Source of the DNA: Stenotrophomonas rhizophila
GTDB taxonomy: Bacteria; Pseudomonadota; Gammaproteobacteria; Xanthomonadales; Xanthomonadaceae
Length of the DNA stretch: 64,000 nt
Assembly (NCBI RefSeq): GCF_003751305.1
Contig: NZ_RJKV01000001.1
Span: 1,841,586 to 1,905,585 of the forward strand
Reading direction: 5' to 3'
Under the pieces are notes generated by a model. That model searched no databases. It had not been told where the DNA came from and saw nothing but the letters and a program-made list of their open reading frames with translations. Position 1 is the first letter of the stretch; every line of letters begins with the position of its first letter. Shown in pieces: positions 8,826 through 16,760 of the stretch. A program made the position numbers and the translations under genes.

Positions 8826-9778
8826 CCGTGCGCGCCGGCCTCGGCACCGATGCCCCAGGCGAACGGGTCGGCCGGGTCGATCAACAACTGGGCCCGGGCA
8901 GTGAGGTGCGCGGTGCCGGTGATGCGCGGTGCGATGCCACGCCCGCTCAAGCGGTAGCTGCCTTCGAAAGCGCTGCCCAGGATGCCCTGCTGGATCCAGC
9001 GCGCCCCCTCGGCCAGCTTGCCGTCCGCCGCCAGACAGGCCAGCTTGGCGCTGGTACCGGTGCCACACGGCGAGCGGTCATAGGCCAGGCCCGGGCACAA
9101 CACGAAATTGCGCGCCTGGCCGCTGCCATCCGGTGCGAGGCCATTCACCTCGACATGGTCGATCTCGCCACCGTCTGCACCGGTGATGCCCGCGGCCTCC
9201 AGCGCCTGGCGGATGGCCTCGGTATAGGCAGTGAGCTCGCGCTGGTTCGACAGCTCCAGTGCACAGGGAGACTGCTCGGTGATGTAGAACCAGTTGCCGC
9301 CCCAGGCGATGTCGCCGCGCACACGGCCATGGCCGGCCACCTCCACCTCGATCCCCGCGGCATGCCGGTAGCTTTCCACGTTGTCGACGGCGATGTTGCC
9401 AGCGGCGTCCAGGTCAACACCGACGTTACCGACCGGCGTCTCGATCAGGTGCTGTCCCGGTTCGATCCGCCCGAGCTCCAGCAGCGTGCGGACCACGCCG
9501 ATGGTGCCGTGGCCACACATGCCCAGATAGCCCACATTGTTGAAGAAGATCACCCCGACACAGGCGCGCGGATCACGCGGCGGCAGCAGCAGCGCGCCGA
9601 CCATCGTGTCCGAGCCACGAGGCTCACAGGCGATCGCACTGCGCCAGTGGTCGAACTCGGTACGGAAGCGCTCACGGCACTGCGCAAGGTTGCCCTCGCC
9701 CAGGTCCGGGAAGCCGGAAAGGACGACCCGGGTAGGCTCGCCGGCGGTGTGGGAGTCGATCACGTCGATGGTATGCAT
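8822..9778 (-). CDS. 4-hydroxyproline 2-epimerase (proline racemase family)
   Basis: A 318-residue proline-racemase-fold enzyme. Both catalytic cysteines are present: Cys88 in GMCGHGTIG and Cys238 in SPCGTGTS. That marks a racemase/epimerase rather than the Cys/Thr trans-3-hydroxyproline dehydratase branch. It converts trans-4-hydroxy-L-proline to cis-4-hydroxy-D-proline, the first step of the pathway (LhpA/HypRE-like), and is the first gene of the operon, facing the AraC regulator across a 121-base intergenic region. Proline racemase activity is the alternative, but the downstream genes argue for hydroxyproline. Confidence 0.93.
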   Translation of the reverse strand: MHTIDVIDSHTAGEPTRVVLSGFPDLGEGNLAQCRERFRTEFDHWRSAIACEPRGSDTMVGALLLPPRDPRACVGVIFFNNVGYLGMCGHGTIGVVRTLLELGRIEPGQHLIETPVGNVGVDLDAAGNIAVDNVESYRHAAGIEVEVAGHGRVRGDIAWGGNWFYITEQSPCALELSNQRELTAYTEAIRQALEAAGITGADGGEIDHVEVNGLAPDGSGQARNFVLCPGLAYDRSPCGTGTSAKLACLAADGKLAEGARWIQQGILGSAFEGSYRLSGRGIAPRITGTAHLTARAQLLIDPADPFAWGIGAEAGAHG

Positions 9779-9899
9779 GGCAACGATGCTCCCATCCGGC
9801 CACCACCGCGACTAGCGTGGAATGGCGGTGGCAAATGCGGAAATCTGCACAATCGACGCCCCTTGCAGGCGCCCCGCTTTGCGCTAGGATCGGAGCCAC
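9779..9899. promoter_or_regulatory. Divergent promoter region between hydroxyproline operon and its AraC-type regulator
   Basis: The 121 bases between the two divergent start codons must hold both promoters. An imperfect inverted repeat with CCACC and GGTGG ends lies at about 9800-9832. A TAGGAT hexamer near 9886 is a plausible -10 for the regulator, whose GGAG ribosome site lies at 9892-9895. No AraC operator half-sites can be named with certainty. Confidence 0.45.
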
Positions 9900-10637
9900 A
9901 TGCCCTCCCGCAGACCGCCAGTGGATTCGATGGACGTCAACCTTTCCGGCAAAGAAATGCAGTCTTTGTTCGATGAACTCCCTGAAGTGGTGTTCTTCAT
10001 CAAGGACCAGGAGGGACGTTACACGCACTGCAACCTGACCCTGGTGCGACGCCTCGGCCGCAAGCAGCGCAGCGACGTGATCGGCAGAACCGCGCTTGAG
10101 CTCTTCCCGCTTCCCCTCGGTGGCAGCTACACCATCCAGGACCGCCGCGTGCTGTGCGGCGAAGTCATCGACAACCAACTGGAAGTGCATCTGTATCCCA
10201 ACCGCATGCCGGGCTGGTGCCTGACATTCAAACGTCCGTTGTGCCAGAACGACGAGGTCTCCGGCGTCATCGGTGTCTCACGCGATCTCGGCCAGCCCGA
10301 CAACAAGCACTCGGCGTTCGAGCGGTTGAACAAGGTGCTGGAACACATGCAGAACCATTACGACGAACAGCTGCGCGTGCAGTCACTGGCCAATCTCGCC
10401 GAGCTGTCCGTTGCGCAGCTGGAGCGCCACTTCCGGCGCGTCTTCCAGGTGACGCCGCAGCAACTGCTCACGAAACTGCGGATCGAAGCGGCGATGCGCC
10501 TGCTGCATGGCGATGAGAGCATCGCCAGCATCGGGCAGCAATGCGGTTTTGCGGATCAAAGCGCATTTGCACGGCAGTTCAAGGCGACGGTAGGGATGTC
10601 GCCGCGGGATTATCGGGGGATCAAGGGGCAGTTGTAG
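9900..10637 (+). CDS. PAS-domain AraC family transcriptional regulator, likely activator of the hydroxyproline operon
   Basis: A 245-residue regulator with an N-terminal PAS-like domain (about 18-130; DELPEVVFFIKDQEGRY start) and a C-terminal AraC double helix-turn-helix (about 145-240; second helix region CGFADQSAFARQFKATVG, then GMSPRDYR). Most AraC regulators carry a cupin-like sensor, so a PAS sensor is less usual. Divergent orientation to the epimerase gene supports control of that operon. The PAS fold could bind hydroxyproline or a pathway intermediate; this is inference. ATG at 9900 has a GGAG site upstream. Confidence 0.85.
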   Translation: MPSRRPPVDSMDVNLSGKEMQSLFDELPEVVFFIKDQEGRYTHCNLTLVRRLGRKQRSDVIGRTALELFPLPLGGSYTIQDRRVLCGEVIDNQLEVHLYPNRMPGWCLTFKRPLCQNDEVSGVIGVSRDLGQPDNKHSAFERLNKVLEHMQNHYDEQLRVQSLANLAELSVAQLERHFRRVFQVTPQQLLTKLRIEAAMRLLHGDESIASIGQQCGFADQSAFARQFKATVGMSPRDYRGIKGQL

Positions 10638-10993
10638 GGAGCGCTTTCAGACGAGACCGCGGAGTATGTCCAGACGGTTGGCTGACGCGTCCGCTGCCAT
10701 GAGATTCGGGATGGTTTCTGGCGTTCGCCGAGGACGAGAGAGAAATGACACCGGCCATTCCGTTACACGACGTTTGCGCACCCCCCCTGATATGCGCACG
10801 GGCATTGTCTTCTTCACCAACACGTCAGCAGCTGAGACCGAGAAGGCGTACGTCGCTATTCTCAAAGCGCTGTTTGAGCATGCAGAGGCACTTCGTCAGG
10901 GGCACCACGAGCAAGGCGTTGCGCTCGATCTGAATGACTCACGCACCGTCAACGCGACAGTGGCATCCTGCATGTTCGTGCGGGAGAAAAACG
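10638..10993. other. Gene-poor stretch with a possible serine-hydrolase C-terminal remnant
   Basis: No convincing complete gene lies in these 356 bases. From about 10793 the plus strand reads RTGIVFFTNTSAAETEKAYV and onward, which resembles the extreme C-terminus of beta-lactamase-family serine hydrolases (a GIVxxTN strand followed by an amphipathic helix). No HxG motif or start precedes it, so it may be a decayed gene fragment. A GGGAGA ribosome site for the next gene lies at its right end. Confidence 0.3.
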
Positions 10994-11356
10994 ATGCGAG
11001 TAACGGGAAATTCCATAGCAGCAAGTGCTGTCACGCTGAAGGTCGGCGTGGTGTTCTGGGTGCTGGTGGCCTGGCGGACACCCGGGGGCGAGCCTTGGGA
11101 CGCGGCTGCATTCTGGACCGTCGTCTATCCCATCGCATTGGCCATTGCCGCAGTGCTAGGCGCCTGTTTCCCCCGGAAGGCGTGGCTATGGGGACTGTTG
11201 CTCATGGCGCTGCAGGTGCCGGTGGTGGCCGTGATGTCGGGCGTTGGCCCGTTGCTGCTGGCCGGGCTGGTATATGCACTGGTCCTCGCGGTGCCTGCGA
11301 TGGCCATCGCGGCAGCGGCGGGCGCGCTGCGTCGCCGCCTGCATGGGAGGGTGTGA
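10994..11356 (+). CDS. Small integral membrane protein of unknown function
   Basis: A 120-residue hydrophobic protein with about four predicted membrane segments (roughly 14-28, 41-58, 62-80 and 86-108) and a basic C-terminus (RRRLHGRV). No domain was recognised. The ATG at 10994 is chosen because GGGAGA lies about 8 bases upstream and the membrane segments begin soon after; earlier in-frame codons have no ribosome site. It converges on the thermonuclease gene, with only 5 bases between the two stop codons. Confidence 0.65.
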   Translation: MRVTGNSIAASAVTLKVGVVFWVLVAWRTPGGEPWDAAAFWTVVYPIALAIAAVLGACFPRKAWLWGLLLMALQVPVVAVMSGVGPLLLAGLVYALVLAVPAMAIAAAAGALRRRLHGRV

Positions 11357-11361
11357 GACGC

Positions 11362-12057
11362 TCAGCGCTTCGCCGGCTGCCACCCTGCGCGCATGGCATC
11401 CGCAGGGCTGCAGAACATGCGCTCGCCGCGGCTCAAGTCGATGCTCGTGCGTTCGTAGTCCCGCTGGCCTGGCACGTGGTAGATCTTCCTGCCTTCGCGG
11501 GAGATGTTGCCCTTGATTCGACATCCTCCCGGCGCCGGCGGCGAGGCCACCGGGGATTGTCGTGCCGTCTGCTCACGCTTGCTGCGACGATAGTCAGCTG
11601 GCATCTGGAACGGCCCTTGCCAGAGATTCCGCTGGTGCTGGCGCGCGTCGGCTTCGTCTGGGATGAATGCCGTCGCGTACTGGCGATACGCGACCGCCCA
11701 ACCGGCGCGCACCATCAGCCGATTGACCGACTGCCCTTGAATAAAGCACTCCGCCACCACCCGGCCGTAGCGGTCCGTGTCCTTGGGCTGGCAACGAACG
11801 GTTTTGTCCACCACATACGCGTCCAGCGCAGCAGCGGACCGTCGGCCACAGGGCCATGGACGTCCGTCGTTGGCGGTGCATTGCTGGGCGCTTTCCGGCG
11901 CGTCGATGCCCCACAGGCGAATGCGCTGCTTCGCCACGGTGAGCGTGTCACCGTCCGTGACCGTCGCGCGGCCGACCAGCTCTGCTGCCACACCAGGAAC
12001 CGAAGCCAACACCAAAAACAACACCACCAGACCTTTCAACACCATCAACAACGACAT
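11362..12057 (-). CDS. Secreted thermonuclease (SNase-like) with C-terminal sunset domain
   Basis: A 231-residue protein. Residues 1-25 form a signal peptide (hydrophobic core, VAA cleavage region). The staphylococcal-nuclease-like domain spans about 26-155, with TDGDTL, RLWGIDAPES and DRYGRVVAE motifs carrying the calcium-binding and catalytic Asp/Glu/Arg residues. The C-terminal 50 residues (CRIKGNIS, KIYHVPGQ, GERMFCS, AGWQPAKR) match the sunset domain often fused to SNase. The product should be an extracytoplasmic calcium-dependent nuclease that degrades DNA or RNA. It converges on a small membrane protein gene. Confidence 0.88.
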   Translation of the reverse strand: MSLLMVLKGLVVLFLVLASVPGVAAELVGRATVTDGDTLTVAKQRIRLWGIDAPESAQQCTANDGRPWPCGRRSAAALDAYVVDKTVRCQPKDTDRYGRVVAECFIQGQSVNRLMVRAGWAVAYRQYATAFIPDEADARQHQRNLWQGPFQMPADYRRSKREQTARQSPVASPPAPGGCRIKGNISREGRKIYHVPGQRDYERTSIDLSRGERMFCSPADAMRAGWQPAKR

Positions 12058-12132
12058 CCTCTAAGCGCATGCCCGGGTGCGAGCGCCAGTTCAACGGGGT
12101 GCGACACTCTAGCGGAAGTGGTGGACTGTCGG

Positions 12133-13380
12133 CTAACTATGAAACGCCCGACCTGCCGACAACGTCGGCGAGCTCACCCTGACCCGGAACGCGATGAGCA
12201 GGCTGGCGAGAAGCATCACCGCCGCGGCAACGATGAGGACTGCAATGATGCCCCCGAGTCCGAACACCAGGCCGCCCAAGGCGGCTCCCGCTGCGATGGA
12301 GGACTGCACCGCTGCGACCACCATCCCGCCGGCACTCTCGGCCTGATCCGGTACCGCACGCGCGACCCAGCTCGACCAGGCAACCGGCACGCCACCAAAG
12401 GCCAGGCCCCAGAGCGCGACCAGCATTGAAAGCCCGCCAACGCCCACCGGCAACAGGAGCATGCCGAGCGCGGCTGCGCCAACCAAGGCAGGCATGATCA
12501 CCAACGTGGCTTTCAGACTACGCTCCATGAGCCAGCCCGCCAGGAGTGTGCCGACAAAGTTCGCCACACCGAATCCGAGCAGAATCAGCGCGAGGCCATC
12601 AGCGCTCATCTGCCCCAGACTCTCCAGCGTGGGGCGGATGTACGTAAAGAGCGAGTACTGACCGGTATGCGCCAGAACGCAGCCCAGCATTCCGACCGCA
12701 ATGCCTGGCCGGCGCAACAGGCCCACCACCGACTCTGGCAGCGCCGCCTTGCGTGGCGCCATTCGGGGCAGCGTGAACCACTGGAACACAAACGTGAGTC
12801 CCCCTACCGCCGTCGCTGCCCAGAAGGCGCTGCGCCAGCCCAGCAGCCCGCCGAGGTAGCTCCCCAAAGGAACCGACACCACCGTGCCGACCGCAATGCC
12901 ACTGAAGATGATGGACAGCGCGCGAGGCACCCGCTGTGGCGGTACCAACCGCATGGCCACGGCCGCTGCCATGCTCCAGAAACCGCCCAGCGCGACGCCA
13001 AGAAGGACGCGCATCACCAAGAGGACGCCCATGCTGGAAGACAACGCCACCAAAGCGTTGGAGAGGATCATCAGACCCGTGAAACTCAGCAGCACCAGGC
13101 GCCTGTCGATCGAGCGGGTCAGGCGAGGTATCACCAGGCCGGCGAACAGGGCGACTACGGCGGTGACCGTCACTGCTTGACCGGCCAGCGCCTCCGACAC
13201 CCCCAGGTCCGCCGCCATCGGCGTCAACAGGCTGGCAGGCAGATATTCCGCCGTGAGCAGCCCAAAGACCCCCATGGCCAGCGAAAACACCGCCACCCAT
13301 GCCGATGAAGACCGCTCCCCGCTCTCCCTGGCCACAGAATCAGGCGCGTTCGCGGCGTCAACTACGTTATTGCTCATCAC
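12133..13380 (-). CDS. MFS transporter, DHA1/AraJ-like efflux type
   Basis: A 415-residue protein with about 12 membrane segments starting near residue 30 (SLAMGVFGLLTAEYLPASLL), a typical drug-H+ antiporter or sugar-efflux (AraJ/YdhP) profile. A loop motif RLTRSIDRRLVLL after the second helix corresponds to the MFS motif A region. Substrate unknown. It is divergent from an AraC-family regulator with about 100 bases between, and such pairs usually mean the regulator controls the exporter. Confidence 0.85.
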   Translation of the reverse strand: MMSNNVVDAANAPDSVARESGERSSSAWVAVFSLAMGVFGLLTAEYLPASLLTPMAADLGVSEALAGQAVTVTAVVALFAGLVIPRLTRSIDRRLVLLSFTGLMILSNALVALSSSMGVLLVMRVLLGVALGGFWSMAAAVAMRLVPPQRVPRALSIIFSGIAVGTVVSVPLGSYLGGLLGWRSAFWAATAVGGLTFVFQWFTLPRMAPRKAALPESVVGLLRRPGIAVGMLGCVLAHTGQYSLFTYIRPTLESLGQMSADGLALILLGFGVANFVGTLLAGWLMERSLKATLVIMPALVGAAALGMLLLPVGVGGLSMLVALWGLAFGGVPVAWSSWVARAVPDQAESAGGMVVAAVQSSIAAGAALGGLVFGLGGIIAVLIVAAAVMLLASLLIAFRVRVSSPTLSAGRAFHS

Positions 13381-13481
13381 AGATCCCAGTGCATTCGTGC
13401 AGCCGAGAGTCTAGGGAGGCAGATCAGGATGATCTATGATTGTCCAACCTATATTTTTGATCGAAACCCCGGACCGTCGTA

Positions 13482-14447
13482 ATGAGCCAGGTTCCACCCC
13501 AGCCCACCGACCTGATCAGCGAGCTGCTCACCGGCATGCGACTGCATGGCGTCCAGTACCGACGCATCCAGACCGGGCCGACCTTTGGACTTGGATTTCC
13601 CCCGAAGCCAGGCCATGCCTACTTCCATTACCTGGCAGTGGGCAGTGCGATCCTTCGAGGCGCGGACGGCAGCAAACACCGTCTATCCGCCGGGGACGTC
13701 GTGCTTGTTCCCCGTGGAGAAGGCCACGCGTTGCTGTCGGACGAGGGCCACCCCGTCCAGTGCCTGGAAACGATAGTCGCAGCTCCACTGGGTGAGGCAG
13801 TGAGCGGGATAGACACATGCCCGAGCACACATGCCGTGCCAAGCGCAGTGCTTTTCCACGGATGCATGCTGTTCGATCTGGGTGGCATGCAAGGGTTGAG
13901 CAAGTTGATGCCGGCCGTGATGTTGGCCGATGGCAACGCCACTGCGTTCCCTGGGCTGTTGCCGATGGTCGACGCGATGAAGCGCGAGGTGTGCTCCGGA
14001 CGCATTGGCTATGCAGGCATACTCGCCCGGCTGGCGGATGCCGTCGCGGCCATGATCGTGCGTGACTGGGTCGAGCGCGGTTGCGAGGGCGCATCCGGCC
14101 TTGTCATGGCCATGCGCGACCCTCGCCTATCGCTGTCGTTGCTTGCCCTGCACAGGGACCCCGGGCGTGACTGGACCGTCGAAGCGCTGGCTGCAGAGTC
14201 GAACATCTCACGTTCTGTCTTTGCGGACCGGTTCCAGACCGTCATTGGAACCGCGCCTCTGCGATACGTGACTGAGCTGCGTATGCAATTGGCGAGTCAG
14301 TGGCTGACCCAACAAAGCCTATCGATCGAGGTAGTGGCAGAGCGTCTTGGGTACGCGTCGCAGGCTGCCTTTAGTCGCGCGTACAAGCGCGTCATGGGGC
14401 ACTCTCCTGGCGCGACTCGGCGGGGGCGTGCCTTGGCCTCTCGGTAG
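13482..14447 (+). CDS. AraC family regulator with N-terminal cupin domain
   Basis: A 321-residue protein. The N-terminal cupin-type ligand domain covers about 20-190 (HYLAVGSAILRGADG, then GDVVLVPRGEGHAL). The C-terminal AraC helix-turn-helix covers about 215-315 (second helix ERLGYASQAAFSRAYKRVMG, then HSPGATR). It faces the MFS gene, so it most likely regulates that exporter in response to a small molecule. The intergenic 13381-13481 contains TATATT near 13450 preceded by TTGTCC, a possible promoter for this gene. Confidence 0.87.
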   Translation: MSQVPPQPTDLISELLTGMRLHGVQYRRIQTGPTFGLGFPPKPGHAYFHYLAVGSAILRGADGSKHRLSAGDVVLVPRGEGHALLSDEGHPVQCLETIVAAPLGEAVSGIDTCPSTHAVPSAVLFHGCMLFDLGGMQGLSKLMPAVMLADGNATAFPGLLPMVDAMKREVCSGRIGYAGILARLADAVAAMIVRDWVERGCEGASGLVMAMRDPRLSLSLLALHRDPGRDWTVEALAAESNISRSVFADRFQTVIGTAPLRYVTELRMQLASQWLTQQSLSIEVVAERLGYASQAAFSRAYKRVMGHSPGATRRGRALASR

Positions 14448-14715
14448 GAGCGCCGCCAGCCCTGCCTTCGAACAATCGCCCCGCGCATCGCGGCTCATCG
14501 CCGATGCGCCATCGGTGCTTGGCCCGACTTGAGCGTGGGGACCCGCAGACCGAGGTCGACCGCTGCTGCTGATCATGCTTCACGCACACAGACGGCAGTC
14601 GGGCACCATGGCTTCGCCTGAGCGGAAGCCACGGGATGCAGTTAGCTGAAGCTGCTCATTGTGAGGGCCCAAGCCGCGCTGTAGTCAAAGGGTACCCCGC
14701 GAGTTAAATCGTGAT

Positions 14716-14805
14716 TGGCGGAGAGAGTGGGATTCGAACCCACGGAAGGAATGACCCTTCGCCGGTTTTCAAGACCGGTGCCTTAAACCGCTCGGCCATC
14801 TCTCC
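14716..14805 (-). tRNA. tRNA-Ser (anticodon UGA)
   Basis: Read on the minus strand, the sequence starts GGAGAGA, continues with the D-arm TGGCCGAGCGG, an anticodon stem ACCGG with loop containing TGA, a long variable arm typical of class II tRNAs, the T-arm GTTCGAATC, the acceptor strand TCTCTCC, discriminator G and an encoded CCA. The 87-nucleotide body plus CCA and the long variable arm identify it as serine, reading UCA-type codons. Confidence 0.96.
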
Positions 14806-14961
14806 GTATCGGTAACGCTTTACGCGCCCCGCGTGCCCAGGTCATTGCAACCCAGGCAACCGGTCGGGGACAGCGCCCCATCCGGCATGGCTCCCCGGCA
14901 TTGGCCGGGGGTCGCATTCTCGCATTTCAGGTGGGATTTGCCCACCCGCCAGCGATCGGGC

Positions 14962-15954
14962 TCACCCCGCATCCACCGCCAACGCCCCCAAGGCACTGGC
15001 CTTGATCTTCTCCTTGGCCCGCTCGCATGCCCCACCGCAATCCAGGCGCGAGGCCTCCAGCTGCGGCGGCAGGTGTTCGGCCAGGAAGTCGATGAACACG
15101 CGCACCGCCGGCAGCAGGCCGCGGCGGGAGGCGAACACGGCGTGGCAGATGCCCTGCGGCAACGACCAGTCCGGCAGGACGACTTCCAGTTCGCCGTTAC
15201 GCACGGCGTCGGCACAGACGGTCTCCGGCAGCATGGTGATGCCGAAGCCGTCCTTGACCATGCTCTGCAGCAGCGGGAAATCGAAGCCGGCCACGCGCGG
15301 CTGCAGGTCCACGCGGCGGACCGCGCCTTCGGGGCCGTGCAGCTCCCAGCGCTGGCGGGCTTCGTCTTCGCTGATGCTCAGGGTGACGTGATTGGTCAGC
15401 TCGTCCGGGTCTTTCGGGCGGCCGGCGCGGTCGAGGTATTTCGGACTGGCAACCAACAGTTCCTGCACCTGGCCGAAGCTGCGCATCACCAGGCTGCCAT
15501 CGTCATCCAGGCGCGAGCGCACACGCAGGGCGACGTCGTAGCCTTCGTTGATGATGTCCACGCGCCGGTTGCTGATGTTCAGCTGCAGCCGCACCTTGGG
15601 GTACTGCGCCAGGAAGATCGGCAGCAGCTTGGGCAGCTGCATCTGCGCCAGCGAGACCGGCACGCTGGCGCGCACCAGGCCGCGCGGCTCGGCGCTGAGG
15701 CGATCCACCACCTCACGCGCGGCCTGGGCCTCGGCGAGCATGGTCTGCGCGTGGCGATGCACGCTGGTGCCGACGTCGGTCACCGCGAAGCGGCGCGTGG
15801 AGCGCTGCAGCAGGCGGACGCCCAGGTCGGTTTCCAGCTGGCTGATACGGCGGCTCAGGCGGGATTTGGGGATGCCGAGCGCGCGTTCCGCTGCGGCGAA
15901 GCCACCATGATCCACCACCATGGCGAAATAGTAGAGGTCGTTGAGGTCTTGCAT
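14962..15954 (-). CDS. LysR family transcriptional regulator
   Basis: A 330-residue LysR-type regulator with the winged helix-turn-helix at residues 1-60 (MQDLNDLYYF start, RALGIPKSRLSRRI recognition helix) and a substrate-binding domain at about 90-295. The start at 15954 gives the canonical N-terminus. It is divergent from the azoreductase gene; between them lie palindromes consistent with a LysR T-N11-A site. Likely an autorepressor and regulator of azoR, as in other LysR-azoR pairs. Confidence 0.9.
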   Translation of the reverse strand: MQDLNDLYYFAMVVDHGGFAAAERALGIPKSRLSRRISQLETDLGVRLLQRSTRRFAVTDVGTSVHRHAQTMLAEAQAAREVVDRLSAEPRGLVRASVPVSLAQMQLPKLLPIFLAQYPKVRLQLNISNRRVDIINEGYDVALRVRSRLDDDGSLVMRSFGQVQELLVASPKYLDRAGRPKDPDELTNHVTLSISEDEARQRWELHGPEGAVRRVDLQPRVAGFDFPLLQSMVKDGFGITMLPETVCADAVRNGELEVVLPDWSLPQGICHAVFASRRGLLPAVRVFIDFLAEHLPPQLEASRLDCGGACERAKEKIKASALGALAVDAG

Positions 15955-15960
15955 ACCGAA

Positions 15961-15989
15961 GTTCCAGATATAGAACAATACGTGGTATT
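15961..15989. promoter_or_regulatory. Candidate LysR operator in the lysR-azoR intergenic region
   Basis: GTTC-N8-GAAC (15961-15976) is a perfect inverted repeat containing a T-N11-A core, and AATAC-GTG-GTATT (15977-15989) follows at once. Both lie within 35 bases of the lysR start codon, a normal place for LysR autoregulatory binding. Confidence 0.5.
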
Positions 15990-16080
15990 CAACCACCTTT
16001 ATTCCAATCAAGCAACAACCTAACCTGTTCTTCGTCGGCGGCGCCTTGCCCCGCCCCTCCCCAGATAACAGGTGATTGCC

Positions 16081-16662
16081 ATGAAGCTTCTTCACATCGA
16101 CGCCAGTGTGCTTGGCGACAACTCGGTTTCCCGCCAGCTCTCCGCCGCCGTGGTCCAGCAGTGGCGCGACCAGGTGCCGGGCCTGGAAGTGAGCTACCGC
16201 GACCTCGACGCCCAGCCCGTGGCCCATCTGCGCAGCTCGTCCCTGGCCCAGTCCGACCAGGCGGAAGTGGCCGACGCCGAACAGGTGCTGGCACAGTTCC
16301 TGGCCGCCGACGTGGTGGTCATCGGCTCCCCAATGTACAACTTCAGCGTCGCCTCCACCCTCAAGGCGTGGATCGACCGCCTGGCCGTGGCCGGGCGCAC
16401 CTTCAAGTACACCGAGAATGGCCCGGTGGGCCTGGCCGGCGGCAAGCGTGTGATCGTGGCCAGCAGCCGCGGCGGCCTGCATACCGGCGCACCGACCGAC
16501 TTCCAGGATCCGTACCTGCGCCAGGTGTTCGCCTTCTTCGGCATCGACAACGTCGAGTTCGTGCGCGCCGAGGGCATTGCCTATTCGCCGCAGCACCGCA
16601 CCGACGCGATTGCGCAGGCCCTGGCCGCACTCCCGCAGCCGGAAGCACTCGCTGCGGCCTGA
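16081..16662 (+). CDS. azoR: FMN-dependent NADH-azoreductase
   Basis: A 193-residue flavodoxin-like quinone/azo reductase. MKLLHIDASVLGDNSVSR opens the first FMN phosphate-binding loop, GSPMYNFSVASTLKAWIDR (about 85-103) is the AzoR family signature, and SSRGG near residue 140 completes the FMN site. It reduces quinones and azo compounds with NAD(P)H in the cytosol, mainly a protective role against electrophilic quinones. ATG 16081 is preferred because AGG lies about 9 bases upstream; a GTG three codons earlier lacks one. Confidence 0.92.
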   Translation: MKLLHIDASVLGDNSVSRQLSAAVVQQWRDQVPGLEVSYRDLDAQPVAHLRSSSLAQSDQAEVADAEQVLAQFLAADVVVIGSPMYNFSVASTLKAWIDRLAVAGRTFKYTENGPVGLAGGKRVIVASSRGGLHTGAPTDFQDPYLRQVFAFFGIDNVEFVRAEGIAYSPQHRTDAIAQALAALPQPEALAAA

Positions 16663-16719
16663 GCCGCCGCGACCCACACCGTTCCCTCCCCCTCGTCGTG
16701 ACGGTGTGGATGTGGCACT

Positions 16720-16748
16720 GATGGCCCCTTTCGGGGCCATCTTTTTTT
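16720..16748 (+). terminator. Rho-independent terminator of azoR
   Basis: A GATGGCCCC / GGGGCCATC stem with a TTTC loop is followed by seven T residues, 58 bases after the azoR stop and 12 bases before the stop of the convergent gene. Confidence 0.9.
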
Positions 16749-16760
16749 CAACGCCCCGCC

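Noticed and set aside
10666-12429. Long plus-strand frame spanning the small membrane gene, the thermonuclease and part of the MFS gene
   Set aside because: It overlaps three better supported genes on both strands and has no recognisable domain over most of its length; only its first part may hold a short remnant.
13436-13795. Plus-strand frame starting upstream of and overlapping the second AraC regulator gene
   Set aside because: It overlaps the regulator in another frame; the regulator has clear cupin and helix-turn-helix domains, and this frame is Pro/Arg-rich with none.
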